Source: Bolinopsis microptera (taxonomy: Eukaryota; Ctenophora; Tentaculata; Lobata; Bolinopsidae). Taken from it: a DNA stretch of 64,000 bases. The translations under genes and the position numbers were made by a program. The notes beneath the pieces are model-generated. The model was not told where the DNA came from. It did no database searches and saw nothing but the letters and a program-made list of their open reading frames with translations. The stretch lies in NCBI RefSeq assembly GCF_026151205.1, contig NC_087074.1, positions 21,061,765 to 21,125,764 of the forward strand. Reading direction: 5' to 3'. Numbering within the stretch: the stretch's first letter is position 1; each line of letters begins with the position of its first letter. Positions 9,996 through 25,200 of this stretch are shown here, piece by piece.

Positions 9996-11560
9996 TTATT
10001 GTATAAAAACGTGGAATTTAGTAAACAAATACTTAATTACTAAAATATTGCCGTTTCCCGTACGGCCGCAATAAAACGTAATGATATTTAAAAGCGCGGC
10101 CGCAGCTACTCCCTACCTCAACATTTGCGCGGTTCTTATGCGCCCACGTACTTTTATTCTTGTCCGTTAATCAGACCCATGACAAAGACTCTATAGGTGG
10201 CAGTGACCTGAAATTTTCTCAACAATTACATGAATTATCCATCCATAAAGATGATATACACAATGACACCTAAACCTCGTGTTTCGGTGGTTCACGTAAA
10301 ACGTTACTTGGCGCTGAACTGTGGTTTCTGACGTTTGGCAGCTAGATCGGACTCTGCATGTATTGATTAGAGCAAATTTGTATAGTGTAGAATTGTTAGT
10401 GTTTTATAATACCTTGGCAACCTGGTAGCACGGCTAACACAAAAACAAAATGTTGGCCTGGCTTGTGCAAACCAATTAAATAACACTCCTAAAAACACCG
10501 ATAAAAGCCATCTGAGAAACTCACGGCAAAATGTTCATTGTAGTCAAACGGGCACGAAAGAAGCACTACTAGCAATTTGTGTCCTTTACCCTCCACATAA
10601 TTTGAACATTTTTGTGCAACTTCATTGAACAACATCTGAATTAAAAAACAACATTTAATAAAACAAAAGTTAAATTTATTACCAATTTATTTCAATCAAT
10701 ACCATATCATAATTCTAATAATGGAAACACAATTCAAAATGATGTCTTAAACTAAAATTTTATGTTGATACGAATTAACTCCTTTACTTTCAAAGTAGAA
10801 ATTTTAGTTAAGTAGGAAATGCCACCACATCATAGTTTAGGGTAAATTTATTTTAAATATTTAAAATTGAGAATCTTGCTCAGGCTTAAAATTTAAATAA
10901 TCTAGCAAAAGATATCTTATTTTTAAATAGTTAGTTAGTCAGTTTATGACATACTTGCATGACTAGTTTTATGTGGCTGTAAAAGGACCAGTTGCCTGAA
11001 ATGCCTGTTACCCGAACCCCAGGGGAACCACAATGTGATAAGTTCATGCCAGATGTTCTATGTAGAGCAATAATTTATTTTGGAGCTATGATTACTGGTA
11101 AGCTGGCTGTCATTTTAAAGTCAGTTTTAATCCTTGTGTGCTAATTATCCATCCAGATGCTTAGTGTTGGGTAAATCATGCCCATCTAGACGATATTTAT
11201 GTTTGACCCTAAATTTGTTTTAACCACATAAACTGTGTCATAATGTCAATAACAATATTTACATTCATTGATATTTAAAGCTAGTTTTTTTCCCCAGCAC
11301 TACTACACAACAAAAACCGTCGGCCACCGAAGGTAAACATGCGGTCCGCAGAACAAAAGAGCCCAATTGTTCTCTTCTATTCTGTGGATCGTGTGTATCA
11401 ACATAAACTATCAAAATATTATAAGAAAATTAATGGAAATCCATACAGTCCCGTTTGATAATTATCAACAGTGTCAAAGTAAGTTCATGGTGATCATATT
11501 TTTTGATCCCCGGTGTGGCAAACACTCGTCCGAAAGGTCAAGGCAACCTTCGATGTTTCA

Positions 11561-14500
11561 CCATACAAGTAAGGCGATTTGAACATATACTACTCAGCTT
11601 ACAACTCATCCATGGGACGAGACGTCGTGAGCCCTCAAAATTCTTCAAAATATACAGCACACCCTAGTTAGCAAACACAAACACACCATACATACGAATA
11701 CAAATAATGTATAATGCCATTACTAATTCGAAAGAAAATATATCTTCTTAACTAATTTAAAAAATAGAAGAATAGAACCTGAAAGAAAGTGGAAGAGAAG
11801 GGGTTTGGTAGAGGCAGAGTAAGGGAAAACAACAGGATCCTGTGCCGCAGATTTTAAACATTGTTTAAGATGATCGGATTGGTTTCGTCTCTTAGATTAA
11901 TATATAGGCTGATACCCTTAGACATGGTTCTTTGCAATTACCACCGTGGTTTAACTCATATGATTAATTTTAGTATATTAACCTATTTCACTATAATTCA
12001 TTTGCATCAAAGTATTAAAACTGCACAAGTTGTCTGTCATTTAGTTGTATACTAACAAAGCTTTCTTAAGATTTTCTTGAATAACTGAAAGGATTGGGAA
12101 GTCTATTCACTCGTTGACTTTACTGCAGTGATTCCAAATACTGTTGATTGGTAGATGTAATAGTGAGGACGGAGTGGGTGGATGAGGTAGATGACTCGTC
12201 TTTGTGACCTTGTGAATAAAGAGAACATAAGAGACAGGTGATCTGGAACTTATTAATATTTAAAAACATTTCTACAGTAAAACATTGCAACTTATTGAAA
12301 TATTGTGACAGTCAGGAAGTAATACTCGTTACAGGATTGTTTACTGTGTTCTAGTTCAAAGAAATCTTTGCCTAACTATCTAGCTTGATAACTTACCGTT
12401 CTAAACCCAGTGATAGCCTTACTCTGGCACATGTTTTGAACTTATTGAAGTACGCAATCATTATCACCAAATAGAATTCTGATTCATTTCTTTTGTGTTT
12501 TAAAATGGGCTTCTAGTTTATTATTTGATACACCTCCCAAACAGATATTCCATAACATATGAGTGAATCAAAAAGGTGTGGTACAGAGTTCCTTATAGAG
12601 TGTTTTTAGTACACAGCGACTGATTCCACATAGTCTATAACCAATCTCACTCACATTATTAATTTAACGATTTAAACGGCTCTCAAGGTTAGCATCCCCG
12701 TCCCAGTTCAGTTTTGGTCAATAATGACTCCAAGAAACGTAGTTTTCCTATACCTTTTTAATTATTAAATTATTCAGTGTCAGTCTCATTCATTAGTGTT
12801 TGAATCTGGTTCAATTCTACATTCGCTTAAAGTGGATATAACAACATTCTTTGTGTTGATAATGCATCAAGTTACTCTTTCATATATTGATGAACAAGTT
12901 TAAGAATTTTGATAGCTTTGCAGTAAAGTGTTTTATACATTTATCTACAACAAATATGTGGTGTCATCGCAAAAAGTATAAACTTACCTAGGTCTGATTA
13001 CTCTATATATTTCATTGATGTAATAAAGAAAAGCAAGGGACCTAAACAGACCCCTGAGCTCACCAAATATTAACAGACAGTTTTTCTGATTCTTCTCCAA
13101 GTACTGAAACATATTGCTGCCTATTAGAGATGAAACTGGCTATTAATTATTTTGCAGTCCCCTCGAAATCCATAATCTTTCAGTTTTAAGCAGTTTATCA
13201 TGACAGAATTGTATCAAAAGCTTTACTTAAATCAATGAATTTGCCTAGGTACATGATTTTTATTCTCTAGTGAATTTCAATGTAGTCTACTGAGAAAGTT
13301 AAGTGCATGGCTTGTCGAATGATTTTTACTGAATCCATATTGTGGATTTCAATATAATAATCCTGCGACTGAATAAACTGTAAAATCCCTGGAGAATATC
13401 AATGACATGATATTTCGCATGCTGACGGTTTGGTGGAGGGTTAGGGTCAACGTTTATACATATAGGGTCAACCGTTAGGACTAGAGTTGTACACTATGAC
13501 ATTGTGATGGTAATGTTAAGGATTATCACTAGCCGACTTTTTCATCTGACCACAATATTGCAAAATGCTATGTTGGTGTATGTCACGTGACTAATTAGCC
13601 GAGGTTCGGAAGTCGGAGGTCGGAAGTCAGTGGGACTCTGTTGAGTCCGGCGGAACTCCGTAGCGAGGTCCCCGAGCTGGCGTACTCCGTTCTGATTCAA
13701 GTCTGGCGGAGTAGTGTCCGGCGGAGTCCCGCCAAGCACTCCGCCGGAGTCCGCAGGCGGACCGAGTCCGCCTAGTGGGCTTCTCTGGCGCGACACTCTG
13801 CCGAGCAGCCGCGGAGCCCGCTCGGAGTTCCGCGGCGGTGACTTTACAAAGTCCGTCTCGGAGTCCGCTCGTAGTCGCTCTTCTCCGCGCGTGAGTCCGC
13901 CAAAATTGTAACTACGAGTCCAGTGAAAATAACTTTTAGCGTAGCACCGCCGAGTCAGCTCGGAGTCCGGCGGCTCCGGGCCGCGGACTCTACTCCCGCG
14001 ACGGATTAGTGCCAATAAAAAACGACTTCTGATGTCATAGAAAGTTCGTAGATTAAACTGATTGTCAAAACAGGAAAGAGAACACCTTTTTATCTGACAA
14101 CCCATTGAATGAGATAATTAATTAATTAGTTAATCAATTATTAGAACAAGATATTCAAAAATTAATAAAATTATGATTCGATCAAAAATTATTAAAAATA
14201 CGTAACATGAAAATAAACAACTTTTCATAAATTTAAATCGTGGAAATCGAAGCAGACTTTAATATGACCATATTAAAAACTAGATAAGAGTCTTCCTTAA
14301 AAGTCCTCAGCCTGGCACATTGGTTGCCATTGTCCTGACATTTAAGGCAGGTGATCCACATGTATTCCTGCTTTCTGCATGAACAAGCATTGCCACAGAC
14401 CTTACTTTGACAGTAGCAACTGATGTTTTAAATGAGCTTTTTCGGAGCTGTATTCATAAGAGTGGTCACTGGTACATGCGCCCCATTATCTTCTTTCATC

Positions 14501-16927
14501 CTCAGCTTATCGGCTCTAGGTTTATAATTATCTTATACTCCTGCTGCTGATGGTAAACAAGATTAGAATGTTGTTTCAGCTGTCCAGATGTTGGCGGGAG
14601 CTGTTCCACTTGAGTGTGCTGTTGAAGATTGCTACTTCTGTTCAAAACTGAAAGTCTAGCTTCTCTAGTCATCTCGATGTGATGAAATCAACTGCAGCAT
14701 CAAAAGTTCTTCCGTACATGCTTTATGGTTTGCTGTGTAGAATTTGCCGAATAAAAAAGCTTCAATTACACTTTCATCGATATATCGATCGTTCTGAAAG
14801 CCGATCCTTACCGAATACGTGGATGCAACTGGTGTGTCTGATCCATGAAAGCGTGGCACGCATTATCGTGTTTACGTGCCACCAAGTTTAGGGGGGAGTT
14901 CTAAAATCCGTAGTTCATAATAAACATTGTTAGACCCTTATGTTGTCAAAAACTAGTAGCTGGAATTCTATTCCAATGAATCAACCAAACCATTATTTAA
15001 CAGTCATAAACTCCTTACTGTTCATAATCTTACAAACACGTTACTATAACTGACTTTTTTAAAATAGTGAATATAGTTACCCATTCTCTCTACTCTTTTA
15101 CTTAACATGTCCTTGAACTGATGGATGACCGCTAATACCACCAAGAGCCAAGCATAACATTATTTATAATCTTCTGGCTTTGGAATCAATTCAAGGACTC
15201 CAATTCCACAGAATAAACCTGACTTTGTGAACACATCCTGTAACTCAATCAAATCAAGGCTAAACCGAACTCTTCTAGATGCCCAAAGCGGTTTCGATAA
15301 TGAGTGGCATAATACAACTTTAACAGTTTTGGACATGCTAGATATTGATAAAAACGTGGAATTTATGTAAACAAATACTTAATTACTTAAATAATTCGTT
15401 TTCCGTACGGCGCTATAAACGTAATATATGTAAAAGCGCGCCGCAGCTACTCCCTACCTCAACATTTGCGCGTGTTTCTTATGCGCGCACGTTAACGTTT
15501 ATTCTTGGCCGTTAATCAACCCATGACATAACGCTTAGGTGGCAGTGACTGTACGTTTCTCTTCAACAATTACTTGAATATCCATCCTAAAGTATTTACA
15601 AAATGACACCTAGAACCTCGTGTTTTTCGTGTTCACGGTTAATAACGTTACTATGGCGCTGACCTGTGGTGTCTGACGTTTGCAGCTAGAACGTGACTCT
15701 GGCATGATATTGTATAAGCAAATTTTTATAGAGTATAATTGTTTAGTGTTTAGTAAACTCTCAACCTTGGTAGCACGGCTAACACAAAAACAAAATTTTG
15801 GCCTGGCTTGAGCATAACCAAGTAAATATAACACGCACATCCGATAAAATCCGTCTGGAGAAACGTCCGCAAATGTACATTGTAGTCAAAACGGGCATCA
15901 AAGAAGCCTACTAGCAATAGTGTCCCTTGTACCCTCCTGACATAATTTTTGAAAATTATTGTGCGAACTCATTGAAACAACATCTAATTAATAAACACAA
16001 AAGTTAATAAAAACAAAAGTTAAATTTATTACCAATTATTCAATCATATACATATCATAAATTCTAAATAATGGAAACACAATGCAAAATGGAATGTTTA
16101 AACTATAATTATTTGTTGTGACTAATAATCTATTGACTTTCACAGTTTTGAATTTTAGTAAGTATGAAATGCCACCACATCATATAGGTTAGGTAAAATG
16201 TATTTTTAAATTTTAAAATTGTGAAGATTGCTCAATGGGCTTAAAATTAAAATTCTAGCAAAGAAATCTTATTTTTTTAAAATAGTTGGTTACATTTATG
16301 ACAGTACTGGCATGACTAGTTTTATTGTGGTCTGTAAAAGGACCCAGTGCCCTGTCAGGTGGCTTTATACCGAAGCCCCAGGTGGGTACCACAAAGTGAT
16401 ACAGATCAGGCCAGATGTTTTATGTATAGCAATTTATTTATTTAGGAGACAATGATTACGTGGTATAGCTGGTGGTCATGTTTTAAGGTTCATTTCATCC
16501 TTGTGTGCTAATTAACCATCCAGATGCTTAGTGATGTGGGTAAATCATGCCCTTCTACGATATCTAATGTTTGACCATAAATTGTTTTTTTAACACATAT
16601 AACTGGGCAACTAATGTCAATTAACATATTTACATTCATTTATATTAAAGCGTGTTTTTTTCCCCAGCACTACTACACAACAAAAACCTGTCGTGCCCAC
16701 CGAGGAAACACGGTCGGCATAACAAAGAGCCCAATTGTTCACTTCTATTCTGAGAATCGGTGTATCTACTATAAACTAGCTAATATATACTAAGAAAATT
16801 TAATGAGCATTACAGTCGTTTGATAAGTTCACGTGGTCAAAGTAAATGTTCACGGTGATCATATTTTTTGATCCCCTGTGGGCAAACACTCGTCCGAAAT
16901 GTCAAGGCAAACCCTGTCGATGTTTTC
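11561..16927. repeat. Array unit 2
   Basis: RT fragment about 12060-13440 (-), GC block about 13598-14005, HAFTGSDTTS-type fragment about 14290-14890 (-), LINE tail about 14905-15340 (+). Indel-rich relative to the clean partial copy at 63041-64000. Confidence 0.9.
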
Positions 16928-19900
16928 ACCTACGAAGTAAGGCGATTTGAAACATATACTCATTCTGACAACTCTACCATTGTACGAGACGTCGTGAGCC
17001 TCAAAATTCCTTTCAAAAAATACAGCACATACCTAGTTATCAAACCTAAACACAACATACATCGATACCAAATAAGTGTATAATGCCATTACTAATTCGA
17101 ATAAAATATATCTGCTATCTAAATAAAAAAATTGAAGAATAAACCTTAAGATAGGGGAATGGAGAGGGGTTTGGGAGGGCAGAGCTAGGAAACAACAGAT
17201 CCTGTGCCGCAGGATTTTAAAATTTGTTGATGATGATCGTTTTGTCGTCTCATAGACTAAATATAGGTTCTGAACCCTGACATGGTTCTTGCAATAAACA
17301 CTGTGGTTTACCATATGATAAGTTTATTTAATAACCTAATTCAATGATAAATTCATTTGCATCAAATTGTAACTGCACCATAGTTTTTCTGTCCATATTA
17401 GATTGTAGTTCTAACAGAAGCTTTCTTAAATATTATTCTTGAATATACTATAGGAGTGGAGAAGTCTAATTTCATCACTCGTTTACTTACTGCAGTGTAT
17501 TCCAAATACGTTTAATTGGTAGATGAATAGTGAGGACGGAGTGGTTGATGAGGAGTTGTCTCGTCTTGGTGACCTGTTGAATAAAAGAGAACATTAGAGA
17601 CTTGGTGATTGGAACTTATTAATTTTAAATCATTTCCAGAAAACAGTGCAACTCAAGAAGATTGTGGACAGTCAGGAAGTTATACTCGTTACAGATTGTA
17701 TTACTGTGTTCTAGTTCAAAGAAATCTTTGCCTAACTCTGCATGATAACTTTACACGGTCTATCCCTAGTGAAGGCCTTAACTCTGGCACATTGTTTTAA
17801 CTTATTGAAGTACGCATCATTATCACCAAATAGAATATCTGATGCATTTCTTTTTGTGTTTTAAATATGTCTTCTATTTATTATTTGATACACCTCCCCA
17901 AACAGATATCCATAACATAGTGTGTTCAAAAAGGGTGTGGTACAGGTCCTTATAGAGTGTTTAGGTACACAGCGTCTGATTCCACATAGTCTAACCAATC
18001 TCCACATTTCAATTTACGATTTAAAACGCTCTCAAGTGAGCATCCCATTCAGTTTTATTGTCAATAATTGACTCCTATAAATTTAGTTTTCCTCTACCTT
18101 TTTAATTATTATATTAATCATGTCAGTTCTAATTCATTAGTGTTTGAATCTGTTCAACTCTACAGTTCGGCTTAAAGTGGATAAAACAACTTTTCTTTGT
18201 GTTGATATGCAGCAGTTACTCATCATATATTGAATGAAACAAGTTTAAGAATTTTGTTAGCTTTGCAGTAAAGTGTTATTAATACATTTATCTACAACAA
18301 ATATGTTGGTGTCATCGCAAAAAGTATAAACTTATTACCTAGGTCTGATACATCTATATATTTCATTGAAGTAGATAAATGAAAAGCAAGGGACCCAAAT
18401 TCTGACCCCAAGCACACCATATATTACAGACAGTTTTTCGGATTCTTCTCCCAATACTGAAACATATGCTGCCTATTAGAGAGTAACTGCTATTAATTAT
18501 TTTGCATCCCTATCGAAATCCATAATCCTTCCAGTTTTTTTAAGCATTTTAATCATACAATTTGTATCAAAAGCTTTACTTAAATCAAATGAAGATGCTA
18601 GTACAGTGATTTTTCCTCTTAGTGATTTTTCAATGTGTCGACCGAGAAGTTAGGCATGGCTAGTCGAATGAATTTATATCTGAAGCCTATTGATTTTCAA
18701 TATAAAAATCCTTGCGAACTGGAAGAAACTGTAAAGCTTGGAGAATATCAATGAAATTGATAATTTCGCTGCGGACGGTATTTGGTGGAGGTTAGGGTCA
18801 CCGTTTATACATTATAGGGTCAAAGTTTAGACTGAGAGAGTTGTACAACCTATTGACATTGTGAGGGTAATGGGTTTAAGGTTTAATCACTAGCGTACCT
18901 TCTCATCTGACCACGAATATTGCAAAATGCTATGTTGTATTCACGTTGACAAATAAGGCCGAGGTGTCTGAAGTCGTAGGTCGGAAGACAGTGAGACTCT
19001 GTTGGAGTCCGGCGACTCCGAGCGGACTCCGCTAAAGCTGGCGGACTCCGGCGGGATTCAAGTCTGGCGGAGAGTTCCGGCGTATTCCGCCAAGCACTCC
19101 GCCGGAGTCCTCAGCGGACCGGAAGTCCTCCTAGTGGCTACTCTGCGCGGACACTTGCCCGATCCCGCCGCTGAGCCTGCTCTGAGTCCGCGGCTGACTT
19201 TAAAGTCCGCTCGGAGTCCTCTACGGAGTCCGTCTCTGGCTACCGCTCGAGTCGCAAAATGTACTCGAGTCCAGTGTAAAAACATTTTTTAGCGGAGCAC
19301 CGCCAGTAGTCCCCGCTCGGGAGGTCCGGCGGCCTCCCGTCGGACTCTACTCCGCGACGGATAGTGGCCAATAAAAACGACACTGATGTCTTAGAAAGTT
19401 CTAGATTAAACTGATGTGTTCAAAACAGGAAAGAGAAAACAACTTTTTATCTGACAACCGTTGATTAGATAATTAAGTTTAATTAGTGTTAATCAATATT
19501 AAACAAAATTCAAAAATTAATAAAATTTATTTTCGATCAAAATATTTTAAAATTACGTAACATGAATAATAAACAACATTTCACTAAATAAAATCGTGAA
19601 ATCGAAGCAGTACTTATATATGACCATATTATATACTATAATAAGAGTCTTTACTTATGAAGTCCTCAGCCCGCACATGGTGCAATTGTCCTGAATTTAA
19701 GGCAGGTTAGATCCACAATGTATTCCTGCTTTCTGCATGAACAAGCATGTGCCACAACCTGACTTTAAAACAGTTCGCAACTGATGATTTAAAATGAGCT
19801 TTTATCGAGCTGTAAATTCATAAGAGTGGTCACCGTACATGCGCCCCATTATTCTTCTTTCAATCCTCAGCTTATCGGATTCTAGGTGTATTATTACTCT

Positions 19901-22282
19901 TAACGCCTGCAGCTGATGGGTAAACAAGATTAAGAATGTTGTTCAGCAGTCCCAGATGTTGGCGGGAGCTGTTCCACTTGAATGTCTGCTGTTGAAGATG
20001 CGACTTCTGTCAAGAACTGAAGTCTAGCTTATCTAAGTCATCTCGATTGTGATGAAATCAACTGCAGCATTCAAAAGATCTCCGACATGCTTTATGGTTG
20101 CTGTGTAGAATTGCCAGACTATAAAAGCATCTATTAACACTTTCAACGATAGATGCGATCGTTCTGAATAGCCCGAACCTACCATTCCGTGGATCCAACT
20201 GGTGGTGTCTGATCCAGTGAAAGCGTGGCACAGCAGTATCGTGTTTACGTGCCTCCAAGTTTAGGGGGAGTCTAGAACGATTTCAATAAAAAACTTGTTA
20301 TACCCTATGTTGTCAAAAACTAGGAGCTGAATTCTATTCCAAGGAATCAACCAAACCATTATTTAACAGTCATAAACCTTACTGTTCATAAACTTTACAA
20401 ACTTCGTACTATCAACTGAAGCTTATTTAAAATAGTGAAAATATATGGAACCCATATCTCTCTACTCTTTTACGTAACATGTCTGAACTGAGGGATGACC
20501 GTCCTAATTACCACCAAAGCCAAGCCAATACTTTATTTATAAATCGGTCTTTGGCTTTGGAATCAATCAAGGACGCCACTCCAACAGATAATCCTGACCT
20601 TTGTGAACACATCCTGTAACTCAATCAAATCAAGGCAAAACCAAATGAACTCTTCTAGATGCCCAAAGCAGGTTCGATAATGAGTGCATAATGACAAACT
20701 TAAACAGTTTTGACCATTCTAGATATTGATAAAAACGTGGAATTTATTTCAACAAATACTTAATTACTTAAATATTGCCGTTTACGTACGGCGCTATATA
20801 CGAATATATGTTAACAGCGCGGCCGCGCAGCTTACTCCCTACTCAACATTTTCGCGGTTTCTTATGCCCGCAACTTAACGTTAATCTTGGCCGATAATCA
20901 GACCATTACATAACGCAATAGGTGGCAGTGACTGTAATTTTCTTCAACAATTACTGAATTATCCATCCTAAAGTATTTACAAATGACACCTAAACCTCGT
21001 GTTTCGGTGTTCACTTAAACGTTACTTGGCTGCTGAACTGTGTGTCTGACGTTGCACTAGATCGACTCTGCATGATATTGTATTAGCAAATTTTGTATAG
21101 TGTATAATTGTTTAGTGTTTATAATACTCTGCAACCTGTAAGCACTTCTACACAAAAACAAAAAGTTGGCCTGGCTCTGTGCATAACCAAGTAAATAACA
21201 CGCACTCCGAATAAAAGCCGTCTGGAGAAACTCCGCAAAATGTTCAATGTAGTCACGGGCACAAGAAGCACTGACTAGTACAGATTGTGTCTTATAACCT
21301 TCTACATAATTTGAACATTTTTGTGGCGAACTCCTTGAAAGCAACATCTGATTAATAAAACAAAAGTTTTAATAAAATAACAAAAGTTAAATTTATTACC
21401 AATTATCAATCAATACATACCAATAAATTCTTATAATGGAAACACAATGCAAAATGGATGTCTGTAAACTATAATTTTGTTGTGACTAATAATCTATTGA
21501 CTTTTCAAAGTTGAATTTTTAGTTAAGTATGAAATGCCACCACATCATAGTTAGGGTAAAATGTTATTTTTAAATTTAAAATTGGAAGATTGGCTATGGG
21601 CTTAAAATGTATATTCTTAGCAAAAGATATCTTATTTTAAAATAGTTGGTTACAGTTTATGACAAGTCCTGGCATGACTAGTTTCTTGTGGCATGGTAAA
21701 GGACCCATTTGCCCTGTAAGGGCTTTACCTAACCCCATTGTACCACAAAGTGATAAATCAGGCCAGATGTTTCTATGTAGATCACTTATTTATCATTGGA
21801 GCTATGATACGATGTATAGCTGGTGGTCATTTTAAAGGTCATTTAATCCTTGTGTGCTAAATTATCAATCCAGATGCTTAGTGATGTGGGCAAAACATGG
21901 ATGCCCTTCTACGATATATAATGTTTGACCAAAAATTTATGTTTTTACCACATAAACTGTGGCACTAATGTCAATTAACAATATTTACATATCGTTGATA
22001 TTTAAAGCTGTGTTTTTTCCCCATCACTACTACACAACAAATACTGTCGGCCCACCGAGGAACACGGTCGCAGAACAAAGAGCCCAATTGTGCCTCTTCT
22101 ATTCTTGTGATCGTGTTATCTACTAAAAAACTAGCTAAATATACTAAGAAAATTTAATGAATCATTGACAGACCGGTTGATAAGTTTCACGTGTCAAAGT
22201 AATTGTTTCATGTGATCATAATTTGTTGATCCCCGGTGGCCAAACACCTCCGAAAGGTCAATGCAAACCTTTCCGATGTTTC
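16928..22282. repeat. Array unit 3
   Basis: RT fragment about 17410-18785 (-), GC block about 18958-19365, HAFTGSDTTS-type fragment about 19650-20265 (-), LINE tail about 20275-20725 (+). A 96-codon minus-strand frame at 21057-21347 is partly open in several units; I do not recognise it. Confidence 0.9.
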
Positions 22283-25200
22283 ACCATACGAAGTATGGCG
22301 ATTTTGAACATGATACTCAGCTTAACAACTCAACCCTTTGGGACGATACTCGTGAGCCTCAAATTTCTTCAAAATATACAGCCCATACCTAGTTAGCAAA
22401 CACTACACAACAAACAAACTATACCAAGTAATGTATAATTGCCATTACTAATTCGAAAGAAAATATATCTGCCTATCTAATTTAAAAAATTGAAGAATAA
22501 AACCGAATAAAGGGGAAGGAGAGGTTTGGAGAGGCGAAGAGTAGGAAAACAACAGGATCCTGTCCGGCAGAATTTAAGATTTGTGTATGATGTTCCGTTT
22601 TGTTTCGTCTCTTAGATAATATATTAGGACTGATAACCCTTGTCATGGTTCGTTTGCAATAACACCGTGGTTTACTCATATGATTAATTATTTTATTTAA
22701 CCTATTCAATGATAATTCATTTTGTGCATCAAAGTGTAACTGCACCATAGTTTGTCCTGTCATATTTTAGATTGTAGATTCTAACAAAGCTTTCTAAGAT
22801 TATTACTTGAATATACTGATAGAGTGGAGAAGTCTATTTCACTCGTTGACTTACGGCAGTGATTCCAAATACTGGTTGATTGGTAGATGAATTAGTGATG
22901 ACGGAGTGGTGGGATGAGGTAGTTGTTCTCGTCTTTAGTGACCTGTTGAAATAAAAGAACATTGAGACCTGGTGATTGGAACTTATTAATTTTAAACATT
23001 CCAGTAAACAGTCAACTTATTAAGATTGTGGACATCAGGAAGTTATACTCGTTACAGATGGTTTACTGTGGTTCATGTTCAAAGAAATCTTTGCCTAACA
23101 TCTGCTTGAAACCTTTACCGGTCCTTATCCCTAGTGTTAGCCTTACTCTGGCACATGATTTTTTGAACTTATTGAAGTACGCATCTTATCACCAAAGAGA
23201 ATTCTTATCATTTCTTTTGTGTTTTAAATTGCTTCTAGTTTATATTTTGATACACCTCCCCAAACAGATATTCCATAACATAGGTGTGATTAAAAAGGGT
23301 TTGGTACAGGTCCTTTATAGAGTGTTGAATGTACAACAGCGCTTATCCACATAGTCCTACCAATCTCACATTTCAATTACGATTTAACGCTCTCAATGAG
23401 CATCCCAGTTTCAGTTTTTTGTCAATAATGACTTCCAAGAAACTTAGTTTCCTCTACCTTTTTAATTATTATATTATACAGTGTCATTCTAATTCATATG
23501 TATGAATCTGGTTCATTTCAACAGTTCGTCATTAAAGTGGATATAACAACATTTCTTTTGGTAGATATGCAGCAAAGTTAGCTCTTCATAATGATGAACA
23601 AGTTTAAGAATTTGTTAGCTTTGCAGTAAGTGTTTTTAACATTTATCTCAACAAAATGTTGGTGTCATTCGGCAAAAAGAATAAACTACCTAGGTCCCTG
23701 ATACACTATATATTTCATGATGTAGATAATGAAAAGCAAGGGACGCTAATACTGACCCCCTGAGGCACACAATATTACAGACATTTTTTTTCTCGGATTC
23801 TCTCCAATACTGAAAACATATGCTGCCTATTAGACAGAGGTAACGTGCTATTAATTTATTTTCAGTCCCTTCGAAATCCATAATCATTCAGTTTTAAAGG
23901 CAGTTTATCATGACAGATAGTATCAAAAGCTTTACTTAAATCAATGAAGATGCCAGTACATGATTTTTATCTCTTAGTGATTTTTCAAGGTAGTCGACAG
24001 AGAAGTTAATGCATGGCTTGTCGAATTATTTTCTTGAGCCATAAAGATTTTCATATAATAAATCCTTGCGACTGGAAGAAACTGTAAAGCCTGGAGAATA
24101 TCAATGACATTGATATATCGCTGCGGACGGTTTGGTGAGGGTTAGGGTCACCGTTTATACATTATAGGGTCAAAAGTTAGGACAAGAGTTGTACACTATT
24201 GACATTGTGAGTGGTAATGGTTAGGTTTATCCAATAGCGACCTTTTCATCTGACCCAATCTGCAAAATGCTAAGTTGTATGTCACGTGACAAATTTAGTC
24301 CGAGGTCGAATTCGAGTCGAAGTCATGGGGAACTCTTGTGTTGGATTCCGGCGGACTCCTCGCGCGGAGTCCCGCCGAGCTGGCGGATCCGGCTGATTCA
24401 ATACAGTGAGAGAGGGTCCGGCGGAGTCTCGCCAAGCACCTCCTCCGAGTCCGCAGCGGACCGGAGTCCGCCTAGTGGCTTACTCTGCGCGGACACTCTG
24501 CGAGCCGCCGCCGGACCCCTCGGAGTCCGCGCTGACTTTAAAGTCCGCTCGAGTCCGCTTCGAGTCCGCTCGTGCACCGGCACGAGACCGCCAAAAGTAC
24601 TCGATTCCAGTGTAAAATACATTTTAGCGGAGCACCGCCGGAGTCCGCTCGGAGTCCCGGCGGCCTCCGCCGCGGACTCTACCCGCGACGGATAGTGCCA
24701 ATAAAAACGACTTCTTAGTCTTAGAAAGTTTTCTAGAATAAACAGATGTGTTCAAAACATTAAAATAACAACATTTTATCTGACAACCATTTATTAGATA
24801 ATTAATTAAATAGTTAATCAATAATTAAACAAATATACAAAAATTATAAAATTATTTTCGATCAAATATTTTAAAATTACGATAACATGAAAATAAACAA
24901 ACTTTTCACTAAATAATGCGGAAATCGAAGCAGTACTTTATATATGACCAATATTATATACTAGATAAGATCTTGACTTATGAAGCCTCAGCAGGCACAA
25001 TGTTGCAATTGTCTCATGACAATTAAGCAGGTTGATCACAATGTATTCCTGCTTATCTGCATGAACAAGCATTGCCTTGCCCTCAACCTGACTCTAAGAC
25101 AGTTCAACTGATGTATTAATGAGTATTTCGAGCTGTTATTCATAATAGTGGTCACTGGCATGCCCCCATATTCTTACTTTCACCTCAGCTTTATCGGATC

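Larger units (their letters stand above)
6215..11560. repeat. Array unit 1
   Basis: First copy. RT fragment about 6700-8100 (-), GC block 8262-8665, HAFTGSDTTS-type fragment about 8955-9545 (-), LINE tail about 9565-9995 (+). Its left edge joins the Ig-like exon rather than the sequence that precedes other units. Confidence 0.9.

Noticed and set aside
13542-14105. 187-codon minus-strand frame across the GC block of unit 2
   Set aside because: Open only because the block is stop-poor; it is not maintained in other units and has no recognisable domain.
22010-22060. ACAAAAACC-like words in the array units as RAG recombination signal nonamers
   Set aside because: No CACAGTG-type heptamer lies at 12 or 23 bp from them; the match is expected by chance in AT-rich DNA.
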